Shown: one piece after another, positions 1 to 7,028 of the stretch
Numbering within the stretch: position 1 is the first letter of the stretch
How the letters are laid out: each line of letters opens with the position of its first letter
NCBI GenBank assembly: GCA_026984595.1
Contig: JALSRW010000492.1
Coordinates: 1-8,692, forward strand
Length of the DNA: 8,692 nucleotides
Direction: 5' to 3'
Source of the DNA: Alphaproteobacteria bacterium
GTDB taxonomy: Bacteria; Pseudomonadota; Alphaproteobacteria; Geminicoccales; Geminicoccaceae
Program-made: the position numbers and the translations under genes
Notes under the pieces: generated by a model
Seen by the model: the letters and a program-made list of their open reading frames with translations, nothing else
Databases searched by the model: none
Told to the model about the DNA's origin: nothing

Positions 1-984
1 CCCGCGATCGCTGTGGATGCCGACCGCTCCGCCGACGCTCCGGGGCTTGCGCGGCACGAGCTCGAAGGTCACCGGGATGGTACCCTCGGCGTCGGGCTTC
101 TCGGCCACCCGGGCGCGCACTACGGTGAACAGCCCGCTGGTCACCAGCAGACGCCGGGCGCGGGCGACCAGCTGCGGATCGAAGCGGTCGCCCGGAGAAA
201 AGCGGACCCGCCGCTCGAGGAAGGTTTCGTCGACATCCCCCGCACCTTCGAATCGGATCGGCCCGAACAGGTACACCGGGCCCGGCTCGATGGCGAGTTC
301 GACCTCCACGAGCCTGGTCGCATGATCGACCACCACCCGGCGTTGGCCGAGCCGGGCCATGGCGTGTCCCTCGCGCCTGGCGATGCGCAGAAGCTGTGCC
401 TCCGCGGAAAGGATGCGCTCCGCCAAAGCCGGATCGCCGTCCTTGAGGCCGAGACGTCCCGTGGGCGGCGGCTCGAACCCGTAGGCCGGCCCGAGGATCC
501 GGATGCGGCGCTTGCCGAAGCGGTATCGCGGTCCCGGCTGCACCTCGAACACCAGACGATAGTGTGGCGAAGGGGCCGCCGCCGGCGCCGTTTCCCCGCC
601 CTCGCCGGGGAGCACCCCGGAACTGCCCGCCGCGGCCTCTTCCCGATCCTGTTCCTCGAGGCGTACACGGGCGGAAGCGGCGTAATAACCGTCGGCGCGC
701 AGGGCGGCGCGCAACCGTTCGAGATCGGCCTCGCCCTGGCGCAGCAGGACGACCCGATTGGGTGGCGGCGGCAGGTCGGTGCGGGCGGTTTGGAGAACCT
801 CCCGGAGGCGGCCGGCCAGCGCCGAAGAGAGGCCCTCGCCCTCGATCACCACCGTGTAGGCGATCCCCTGCGAAGCGTTCGCCCAGGGCAGTTGCAGTTT
901 TTCGGGAAGGGATCCGGTGCCGCTGCAGCCGCCGAGGAACAAGAGCACGAGCAGGGGCGGGACGACCCGAACCAGCCGCTCCAT
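1..984 (-). CDS. tamA: TamA-like outer-membrane assembly factor (BamA/Omp85 superfamily), N-terminal part, cut by the left window edge
   Basis: TamA is an Omp85-family outer-membrane protein that, with the inner-membrane-anchored TamB, helps insert beta-barrel proteins or transport phospholipid. Reading leftward from the ATG at 984, 328 codons are open to the window edge with no stop. Residues 1-19 are a hydrophobic signal and residues 17-20 read LGGC followed by Ser, a lipobox-like site. Three POTRA-like units follow at roughly 41-110/140-150, 151-232 and 235-310. The third carries the typical pattern GPVYLFGPIRFEG, then RFSPGD, then a helix ending in SGLF. The visible end (VGGAVGIHSDRG) matches the entry into the beta-barrel, so the barrel itself lies outside. 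An Ala/Gly/Pro-rich insert at about 116-139 interrupts POTRA1. The start overlaps the stop of the upstream channel gene as TGATG, which fixes this start and implies coupled translation. TamB would be expected further left; that is inference. Confidence 0.85.
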   Translation of the reverse strand, partial: MERLVRVVPPLLVLLFLGGCSGTGSLPEKLQLPWANASQGIAYTVVIEGEGLSSALAGRLREVLQTARTDLPPPPNRVVLLRQGEADLERLRAALRADGYYAASARVRLEEQDREEAAAGSSGVLPGEGGETAPAAAPSPHYRLVFEVQPGPRYRFGKRRIRILGPAYGFEPPPTGRLGLKDGDPALAERILSAEAQLLRIARREGHAMARLGQRRVVVDHATRLVEVELAIEPGPVYLFGPIRFEGAGDVDETFLERRVRFSPGDRFDPQLVARARRLLVTSGLFTVVRARVAEKPDAEGTIPVTFELVPRKPRSVGGAVGIHSDRG

Positions 985-3362
985 CAATCCTCGGCCGGGC
1001 GATCCGGCGGCCCGGTTCGCCCGCCCGCGACCGTCTCCCGGTCGGTATCCCCGACCGGCTTGATGTGGAGGGGCGGCGCCCTGCCTTCCTTGTCGACGCC
1101 GAAATAGAGGGTGCGATGGGGGAAGGGGATCTCGATTCCCAGCTCGTCGAAACGCTTTTTCATGCGCCTCTGGAACTCGCGTCCCACGCCCCATTGCTCG
1201 CCCGGTCGGGTCTTCAGGCGGGCCTTGATGATCACCGCCGAGTCGCCGAACTGGTCGAGACCGGCGACATCGATCGGTGCCAGCATCAGGCGTCGCCACG
1301 GCCATTCCTTGCGCATTTCCTCGTCCAGCTCGCGCAGCACGGCCATCACCCGGTCGACATCCTCCTGGTAGGCCACGCCGATGTTCATGACCCAGAAGGC
1401 GAAGTCCTTGGTCATGTTGGTCACGGTATCGATCGAGCTGTAGGGCACGGTGTGCACGTTGCCGTCATAGCCACGCAGGGTGATGGTGCGCATGGACATG
1501 GCCTCGACCACACCGGCCTTGCCGCCGGTATCCACCACATCGCCCACCCGAATGGTGTCGCCGAGCAGAATGAAGAGCCCGGTGATCAGATCCTGGACGA
1601 GCTTCTGCGAGCCGAAGCCGAGGGCGAGGCCGACGATGCCGGCGCCCGCCAGCAACGGGCCGGTTTCGATCCCGAACTGCGACAGCACGGTCATCAACGC
1701 CACGGCGGCGATCAGGGTGATCGCCAGATTGCGGACGATGCTGGCGAGGGTCCGCGTCCGATTGCCGTAGAGCGGCCGGCCGTCGGGGGTGGTGGCCCGC
1801 ATGTAATGGCCGGCGACGGCACTGGCCGCTTCGGCCAGGAGCAGAGCGACCGCGAGAACCGCGAACAGGCGCAGGAGCTGGCCGACCACTGCCCGGCCGG
1901 GCCCGGTGAGAAGCCAGCCCAGCAGGCCGAGCCCCCAGGCATCGAGCACCAGCAGGATGGCGGCGATCAGGATCACCGCCCGGGCGGCGACGCGCAGCAG
2001 TTGGAGGTAGACCCGGCTGCGCGGGCGGGGTCCAACGGCGGACGGTTCCTCGGGAGACCGGGAGGACCGGCCGAAGAGCTGATCGACCAGAAGCCAGGCG
2101 AGGCGGGCAACCGTGACGATGACCAGGGTCAAAAGTGTGGCGACGAGGAAGAACGTAACTCCGCCGGGAAGCTGGAGCGCGAAGGCGAAGTAATGGGCGA
2201 GGATCAGGGCGCTCGCGAGAAGGTGCCAGGAACGGGCCACGCGCTGCCAGGGCAGAAAGCGTCCGAGCGGAGATTCGGCGCGCGCCAGCCGTGCCTCGAG
2301 CACTTCCGCCACCGGCCTGCGATAGCGCCAGAGCAGGGTGATCAGCAGGACCACCGCTATCAGGTAGAGGAGGCGCGAAAGAAAGCCGTAGATGGTCCAG
2401 GGCAGACCGAAATCCCAGGCTGCCCAGAGCACCACCGTGCCGTAGACGGCGACCAGGTTGAGCGCCGTGATCCATCGCGCGAGGTTGTGCGCGGTCGCGT
2501 CGTCGAAGGCGAGCAGGCGGCGTTGCGGCTGCCCGGGTGCGAGAAGGGCATCGGTCAGGGCCGCGATGCTGCGTCCGACGAGCAGGCCTCCCAGAACATG
2601 GCGGGAGACGATCACCAGGAGCGGGGTCTCGCTGGTGGCCACGATGAACAGATGGGCGGCGGTGACGAAACCCAGCACGGCCGCGAAGCGGTAGGCGAAC
2701 AGCCGCAGGGCCAGCACCAGCCGTTCCGCGATGGCAGGGCGGTCGCCGGCCGCCGGGGCCGGGCGCAGCCGCCGCCACAGCAGCCGCATGGCCCAGGCAC
2801 CGAGCAGGCCGACGAGGGCCGCGAACGCGAGATGCGCGAAATTGCCGAACAGGAAGCTGCGCCGGGCGGGATCGGCCAGCTCCTGGCGCAGCCAGGCGTA
2901 GAGAAAGCGGAGCTGCTTGTACGACTGCAGCAATTCGCGGAACGCCCGGCCGGCGGTCGTCACCCGTTCCCGCAGCGCCTGCTCGAAGCTCTCGAGAGCC
3001 CGTGCCGCCTCCTCTCTCGCAGCCGGGCCGGGTACTGCCCCTGCCGGCCCGCCGGCCGCATCCGGCCCGGTTCCGTTCTTCAGGCTGCGCAGTTGCTGCA
3101 GAAGCTGTTCCCGCGCGACTGGATCCTCGAGCACGGTGATGAGCCGGTCGAGCGCCTCGCTGGCCTGCGGGCTCGGGGCATCGCCGCCGGAGGGCGGCGT
3201 CTGGGCATGCGCTCGAACGGCAGCGAACCCGAGCAGGACCAGCAGGAGCACGGCCGAGACGATGCGTCGGGTTGCCTCAGGAATGGCTCCGCTCTCCCGC
3301 TTGCCCCGGCGGGCGGCCGCCGGCGACACGGCCCCTGCACGCGCTGTGCGGCGTGGATGCAC
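984..3362 (-). CDS. YbiO-type MscS-family mechanosensitive ion channel, 792 aa
   Basis: This is an inner-membrane channel expected to open under membrane tension and release solutes during hypo-osmotic shock. Residues 33-53 form a signal peptide ending AHA. A soluble periplasmic stretch (54-165) includes LITVLEDPVAREQLLQQLR (74-92), which resembles the start of mature E. coli YbiO (from recall of that sequence). About ten hydrophobic segments lie between 175 and 600. The pore helix is at 565-600 with LLAGAGIVGLALGFGSQKLV. The MscS beta domain follows (601-650, with GDVVDTGG and VPYSSIDTVTN), then the C-terminal cage domain (655-755) ending in IEIPFPHRTLYFG. At 792 aa it is slightly longer than YbiO (741 aa). 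The start is GTG at 3362 with only a weak ribosome binding site; a second GTG 11 codons on would also keep the signal peptide. It sits 46 bp after galE and overlaps tamA by one base. Confidence 0.92.
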   Translation of the reverse strand: MHPRRTARAGAVSPAAARRGKRESGAIPEATRRIVSAVLLLVLLGFAAVRAHAQTPPSGGDAPSPQASEALDRLITVLEDPVAREQLLQQLRSLKNGTGPDAAGGPAGAVPGPAAREEAARALESFEQALRERVTTAGRAFRELLQSYKQLRFLYAWLRQELADPARRSFLFGNFAHLAFAALVGLLGAWAMRLLWRRLRPAPAAGDRPAIAERLVLALRLFAYRFAAVLGFVTAAHLFIVATSETPLLVIVSRHVLGGLLVGRSIAALTDALLAPGQPQRRLLAFDDATAHNLARWITALNLVAVYGTVVLWAAWDFGLPWTIYGFLSRLLYLIAVVLLITLLWRYRRPVAEVLEARLARAESPLGRFLPWQRVARSWHLLASALILAHYFAFALQLPGGVTFFLVATLLTLVIVTVARLAWLLVDQLFGRSSRSPEEPSAVGPRPRSRVYLQLLRVAARAVILIAAILLVLDAWGLGLLGWLLTGPGRAVVGQLLRLFAVLAVALLLAEAASAVAGHYMRATTPDGRPLYGNRTRTLASIVRNLAITLIAAVALMTVLSQFGIETGPLLAGAGIVGLALGFGSQKLVQDLITGLFILLGDTIRVGDVVDTGGKAGVVEAMSMRTITLRGYDGNVHTVPYSSIDTVTNMTKDFAFWVMNIGVAYQEDVDRVMAVLRELDEEMRKEWPWRRLMLAPIDVAGLDQFGDSAVIIKARLKTRPGEQWGVGREFQRRMKKRFDELGIEIPFPHRTLYFGVDKEGRAPPLHIKPVGDTDRETVAGGRTGPPDRPAED

Positions 3363-3408
3363 GCTAGGGATCTACTGCGCGTACCGTCGTCGGACAAGCG
3401 GGGAAACG

Positions 3409-4431
3409 TCATGCGGGACAGTGCAGCCGCGCCTGTCGCCTCTGCAGCTCCCGCTCCCAGGCCCAGGCGGTGGCGACGATCTCCCGCAGATCGTCGTGGC
3501 GGGCCTGCCAGCCGAGCAGATCGCGGATGCGCTCGTTGGCGGCCACCAGGATCGGAGGATCACCGGGCCGGCGGGGGCCCTCGGTGACCGGAAAGGGGAC
3601 ACCGGTGACGCTGCGCACGGTGTCCAGCACCTCGCGCACGCTGTAGCCATGGCCGTAGCCGCAGTTGGCGACGAGCGACGCTCCGCCCCCCAGCAGATGG
3701 CGCAGGGCCAGCAGATGGGCGGCGGCCAGATCCACGACATGGATGTAATCGCGGATGCAGGTGCCGTCCGGGGTCGGATAGTCGGTGCCGTTGATCCGCA
3801 TTCCCGGCCGCAGGCCCAAGGCGGTCTCGCAGGCCACCTTGATGAGATGGCTGTTGTCGGGCGTGGCTTCGCCGATGCGTCCGCGGTGGTCGGCGCCGGC
3901 GACGTTGAAATAGCGCAGGATGGCATAGGCCAGATCGTGGGCCGCGGCGATGTCCATCAGCGCCCGTTCGGCCATCAGCTTGGATGCGCCGTAGGGATTG
4001 ATCGGCTGGAGCGGCGCCGTTTCCGGAATGACCGCCAGCTCCGGCTGGCCGTAGACGGCGGCGGTGGAGGACTGGACGATGTGCCGGACACCGTGGCGGG
4101 CGCAGAACTCGAACAGGCGGAAAGCGTTGGCCGCGTTGTTGCGGTAATAGCGTGCCGGCTCACGCAGCGATTCGCCGACCCAGATGTTGGCGGCGCAGTG
4201 AACCACGGCGTCGAAGCGGCCCTCCGAAAGCAACTCCTCCAGCATCGTCTCGTCGGCCAGATCACCGACCACCAGCGGGGCATCGAGAACCGCCCAGGGA
4301 TGGCCGGTGGAGAGATTGTCGAACACCACCACCTCGGCGCCCGCCTCGCGCAGGGCGAGGGTGATGTGGCTGCCGACATAGCCGGCGCCGCCGGTGACCA
4401 GGACCTTCGCGCTGTGCAGATCGGATGGCAC
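3409..4431 (-). CDS. galE: UDP-glucose 4-epimerase GalE (ExoB-like), 340 aa
   Basis: This cytosolic enzyme interconverts UDP-glucose and UDP-galactose with bound NAD and supplies galactose units for exopolysaccharide or LPS. With the chosen start, the Rossmann motif TGGAGYVG lies at residues 13-20. The catalytic Thr123 is in QSSTAAVYG, and the YxxxK pair is Tyr147/Lys151 in NPYGASK. The substrate-site hallmarks RYFNVAGA and DGTCIRDYIHVVDLA are both present, followed by RRPGDPP. I chose the GTG at 4431 because GGAG lies 6 bases upstream and because it gives 340 aa with catalytic numbering close to E. coli GalE (338 aa; Ser124, Tyr149, Lys153). The reading frame stays open to an ATG at 4488 (359 aa), but those 19 extra residues show no family features and that ATG has only AAGG at 3-base spacing. 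Export genes on the other strand about 1.2 kb away fit a polysaccharide role. Confidence 0.94.
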   Translation of the reverse strand: MPSDLHSAKVLVTGGAGYVGSHITLALREAGAEVVVFDNLSTGHPWAVLDAPLVVGDLADETMLEELLSEGRFDAVVHCAANIWVGESLREPARYYRNNAANAFRLFEFCARHGVRHIVQSSTAAVYGQPELAVIPETAPLQPINPYGASKLMAERALMDIAAAHDLAYAILRYFNVAGADHRGRIGEATPDNSHLIKVACETALGLRPGMRINGTDYPTPDGTCIRDYIHVVDLAAAHLLALRHLLGGGASLVANCGYGHGYSVREVLDTVRSVTGVPFPVTEGPRRPGDPPILVAANERIRDLLGWQARHDDLREIVATAWAWERELQRRQARLHCPA

Positions 4432-4542
4432 GTTCGTCTCCGCGATTTCGGGGGTGGCTGCGTGGCCCGCTGGTCGAGCATCGCCCATCAGCCTTAACGA
4501 ACCGTTACCATCTCCCGGCGCAGCGGTCAGCGGGCAGGGGGC

Positions 4543-5394
4543 TCAGTCGGGTACGGTACGCAGGAACCGGATGTCCGTGCCCTCCAGCACCAGGCAGGTG
4601 AGGACTCCGGTCGAATAGGCTCCGGTATCGATGCCGATGCGGTTGCGCCGCAACTGTGGCTGCTCGGCGATGGTATGGCCGTGGACCACGATCTTTTCAT
4701 GGTCGCCGCTCCAGCTCAGGAAGGGTTCCCGGATCCACAAGAGGTCGTTTTCGCTCTGTCGGGCGAGGGGGATGCCCGGGCGGATCCCGGCATGACAGAA
4801 GAAATAATCGCCGAGCGCGAAGGCCACCTCCAACCCATCGAGCAGCGCGAGATGCGTCGCGGGTACGCGCTCGGCCAGGATCTCCGCCGCCCTGCCGAGC
4901 CTCTGGCCGAGGGAAAGCTTGGGATCGAGCGGCACCCCGTAGCTGAGCAGGGTCGCCTCACCCCCGTATTGCAGCCAGCTCTCGCCGATCGGCTCGCCGC
5001 GCAGGAACTCCCGGAACCAGAGATCGTGGTTGCCGCGCAGGAGCACGCGCGGGATCCCCTCCAGGATCTCGTTGCGGGCCAGATGTTCGAGCACCTGCCG
5101 GCCGGCGATGCCGCGATCCACGTAGTCACCGAGATAGACGAGAACGGGTCGTACCAGGCGGCTCGAACGGGAGAGATCCTCCACCACCGCCAATTCGATC
5201 CGCTCGAGCAGGTCGTGGCGCCCGTGAATGTCGCCGATGGCGTAGACCCGCACCCCGTCGGGGAGGCGCGGCGGTCGGCCCTCCAGCAAAGGGCGTTCCG
5301 CGGTGGTGGCGGAGGAGCGGGCGAGCAGGCGGCTTAGCAGGGTCGACCTCTTCGCTGTCGGCGGCCGGGGGATCTTGTCGCGGATCTGTTGCAA
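4543..5394 (-). CDS. PPP-type metallophosphoesterase (serine/threonine protein phosphatase-like), start uncertain
   Basis: This is a two-metal phosphoesterase of the PP1/PP2A/ApaH fold. From the TTG at 5394 the protein is 283 aa. All metal and phosphate motifs are present in order: GDIHGR (54-59), GDYVDRG (89-95), RGNHD (120-124), FCHAGI (199-204) and VHGHT (237-241). LLWIREPFL and GIDTGAYSTG mark the bacterial protein-phosphatase/diadenosine tetraphosphatase-like subgroup. Its true substrate, phosphoprotein or nucleotide, cannot be told from sequence. The frame is open to an ATG at 5601, but the codons between 5601 and 5395 use A/T at the third position far more than the body, have no conserved motif, and would leave only 14 bp to the divergent gene. 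A shorter start is therefore likelier. TTG at 5394 lacks a clear ribosome site, so starts within the next 40 codons remain possible. It precedes galE on the same strand. Confidence 0.88.
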   Translation of the reverse strand: MQQIRDKIPRPPTAKRSTLLSRLLARSSATTAERPLLEGRPPRLPDGVRVYAIGDIHGRHDLLERIELAVVEDLSRSSRLVRPVLVYLGDYVDRGIAGRQVLEHLARNEILEGIPRVLLRGNHDLWFREFLRGEPIGESWLQYGGEATLLSYGVPLDPKLSLGQRLGRAAEILAERVPATHLALLDGLEVAFALGDYFFCHAGIRPGIPLARQSENDLLWIREPFLSWSGDHEKIVVHGHTIAEQPQLRRNRIGIDTGAYSTGVLTCLVLEGTDIRFLRTVPD

Positions 5395-5615
5395 CGACGT
5401 GACATATAGGTGCCAAACTGTCGCCTTGTGAAGGGCGGGATCGCCCGTTCCCGCACTATCGGTTGTCAGTCGCCGGCAGGCTGCGTTACCAAATCCGGTG
5501 GGAGCTCCGGGCGGCACGGCCGGCGCGGGCGCGTGGCGCGACATCCGGGCAATACGATGAACGATTTCCGATTCTTGCGCGTGGTTTTTGGTCAGTGGCA
5601 AGCGGAGTGAAGGTC
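5395..5615. other. Divergent intergenic region between the phosphatase and the beta-barrel gene
   Basis: If the phosphatase starts at or after 5394, about 220 bp separate it from the rightward beta-barrel gene, and promoters for both blocks should lie here. I see one moderate leftward promoter-like pair (5403-5432). There is a nested inverted repeat at 5433-5454: GCGGGA (5435-5440) pairs with TCCCGC (5449-5454), and GGGCG (5433-5437) can alternatively pair with CGCCC (5442-5446). No convincing rightward -35/-10 pair was found. GGAG at 5604-5607 serves as the ribosome binding site of the beta-barrel gene. Confidence 0.5.
5403..5432 (-). promoter_or_regulatory. Candidate sigma-70-like promoter for the leftward phosphatase-galE-channel-tamA block
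   Basis: On the minus strand TTCACA (5432-5427, five of six to TTGACA) is followed after 18 bases by TATATG (5408-5403, four of six to TATAAT). Transcription would begin near 5396, next to the TTG at 5394. It lies where third-position base use changes from non-coding-like to coding-like. The match is moderate and rests on visual consensus only. Confidence 0.35.
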
Positions 5616-6866
5616 ATGAGGACGTGGATGCTGGCTTCGAGCATGTTGGCCACCGGCATGTTGCTGCTCCCCGCGACCCTGCAGGCGCAGCAGGCGCCGA
5701 GCCCCAACGTCACCGTGCAGGAACGCCCGCGTCCGCGGTACGATCCGTTGGGAATCCGGGCGGGCAGCTATCTCATCTTTCCTTCCGTGCGGGTGGACGG
5801 CGACTACGACAGCAACGTCTTCGCGGCGCCCAACAACGAGAAGGACGATTTCGCCCTGATCGTCACCCCCCGGATCAACGCGCGCTCGCAGTTCGCTCGG
5901 CATCGCCTCGACTTCTCGGCCTTCGCCGAGATCGGCCGGTACAACGACTTCTCGCGCAACAATTACGAGGATTTCGGTGCGGCGGCGACGGGCGTGCTGG
6001 ACATCACCCGCAGGCAGAAGCTGCGCCTCAGCCTCGGTGCCGCCCGCAGGCACGAGACGCGCGAGGAGCCGGACGCGGTCGGACCCAACAACGACGTCAC
6101 GAAATACTGGAACCTCGTGGCGGATCTCGCCTATCGGATCAATTTCAACCGGATTTTCCTGCAGCCGCTGGCGGGCGTGCGCCGACTCGACTACGAGGAC
6201 ACCGGCAACATCAACCAGGACGATCGCGATCGCAACGTCTACCGGGCCGGTCTCCGCGCCGGCTACACGATCTCGCCGCGCTTCAACGTCTTCGGCCAAG
6301 GCGTCTACAATGTCCGCCGCTACGACAAGACCCCCAACGACGCCGGAGAAGACCGCGATTCGGATGGCTACACGATCAGTGCCGGCACCGAGATCGACAT
6401 CACGGGAATCCTCTTCGGCGAGATCCAGCTCGGCTATTCCAAGCAGCAGTACGACGACAACAATCTCGACGACGTGACGGGGTTCGGCGGGACCGGCAAG
6501 CTCACCTGGAATGTCACGCGGCTGACCACGGTGATCGGCGAGGTCGTCGGCGAGCTGCGCGAAACCACGGTGACCTTCAAGGGGGAGTCGGCCAGCGCCG
6601 ACCGCCATGCCGAGATCGGCATCGACGTCACGCACGAGCTGCGGCGCAACGTGCTGCTCAACGGGAACCTGCGCTACATGCGGGACGATTTCGAAGGCAC
6701 CGACCGGTCCGACGACCTGTTCCGGGCGGGGGTCGGCGTCACCTATCTGATCAACCGTAATTTCTCGATCGACGCGCGCTATCAGTTCGACACCCGCAGC
6801 TCGGACGACAACAATCAGGAGTTCGATCGCCATCGGGTGTTCCTCGGCTTCGTGGCCAAGCTCTGA
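5616..6866 (+). CDS. Exopolysaccharide-associated outer-membrane beta-barrel protein (BBP2-like), 416 aa
   Basis: This is a predicted outer-membrane barrel of the type found beside Wza-like export proteins in alphaproteobacterial exopolysaccharide loci. Its likely role is as a partner or channel for polysaccharide leaving the cell; no enzymatic role is known to me. Residues 1-24 are a Sec signal peptide ending LQA before QQAPSP. The barrel begins with the family signature DPLGIRAGSYLIFPSVRV (43-60) and YDSNVFA (64-70). It continues as many alternating aromatic/polar strands separated by Asn/Asp-rich turns, and ends in a terminal strand FLGFVAKL with C-terminal Leu. I chose ATG 5616 because GGAG lies 8 bases upstream and the signal peptide starts directly. 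GTG 5607 in the same frame would add only three residues. The frame remains open upstream to 5463 but has no signal-peptide logic there. The Wza-like gene follows after 162 bp on the same strand. Confidence 0.85.
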   Translation: MRTWMLASSMLATGMLLLPATLQAQQAPSPNVTVQERPRPRYDPLGIRAGSYLIFPSVRVDGDYDSNVFAAPNNEKDDFALIVTPRINARSQFARHRLDFSAFAEIGRYNDFSRNNYEDFGAAATGVLDITRRQKLRLSLGAARRHETREEPDAVGPNNDVTKYWNLVADLAYRINFNRIFLQPLAGVRRLDYEDTGNINQDDRDRNVYRAGLRAGYTISPRFNVFGQGVYNVRRYDKTPNDAGEDRDSDGYTISAGTEIDITGILFGEIQLGYSKQQYDDNNLDDVTGFGGTGKLTWNVTRLTTVIGEVVGELRETTVTFKGESASADRHAEIGIDVTHELRRNVLLNGNLRYMRDDFEGTDRSDDLFRAGVGVTYLINRNFSIDARYQFDTRSSDDNNQEFDRHRVFLGFVAKL

Positions 6867-7028
6867 CCGGGACAGCCGAGTACCGGGCGGCAGCCGCATC
6901 GCCCCGGCTCTTGCCCGAAGGCCGGCCTGCGCTTAGCTACTTGGTCGAAGTACCGGGTAGAGGTCCCGCCGGGCGGGCAGAGAGGTCACCCGCCATCGCC
7001 GGTCGGATCGGAAATTGGAGCCTTGCGG
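6867..7028. other. Spacer between the beta-barrel and Wza-like genes with small repeats
   Basis: This 162-bp gap holds no convincing gene. It contains AGTACCGGG twice (6879-6887 and 6949-6957). AGAGGTC also occurs twice (6959-6965 and 6981-6987, 22 bp apart), each followed by a CCGCC core. There is a palindrome AGGCCGGCCT near 6918 and a near-palindrome CCCGCCGGGCGGG at 6965-6977. GGAG at 7017-7020 is the ribosome binding site for the next gene. There is no T-tailed hairpin, so transcription could read through from the beta-barrel gene. Confidence 0.4.

Noticed and set aside
13..1107. 364-codon plus-strand frame opposite the TamA-like gene
   Set aside because: No domain and Arg/Gly/Pro-rich; the opposite strand has POTRA motifs and a signal peptide.
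564..3587. 1007-codon open frame on the plus strand opposite the channel gene
   Set aside because: It is antisense to the channel and part of TamA, with a His/Gln/Gly/Glu-rich composition typical of shadow frames in GC-rich DNA and no recognizable domain. The minus-strand frame has a signal peptide, membrane helices and clear MscS motifs.
2917..4497. 526-codon plus-strand frame opposite galE
   Set aside because: Shadow of galE; the minus strand carries every GalE active-site motif.
5463..5492. Rightward promoter for the beta-barrel gene using TTGTCA at 5463-5468
   Set aside because: The -35 match is good, but the best -10 at 17-18 bp (TTACCA or TACCAA) matches at most three positions of TATAAT.
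5592..6899. 435-codon minus-strand frame opposite the beta-barrel gene
   Set aside because: Val/Asp/Ala/Glu-rich shadow of the barrel reading frame, with no family features.
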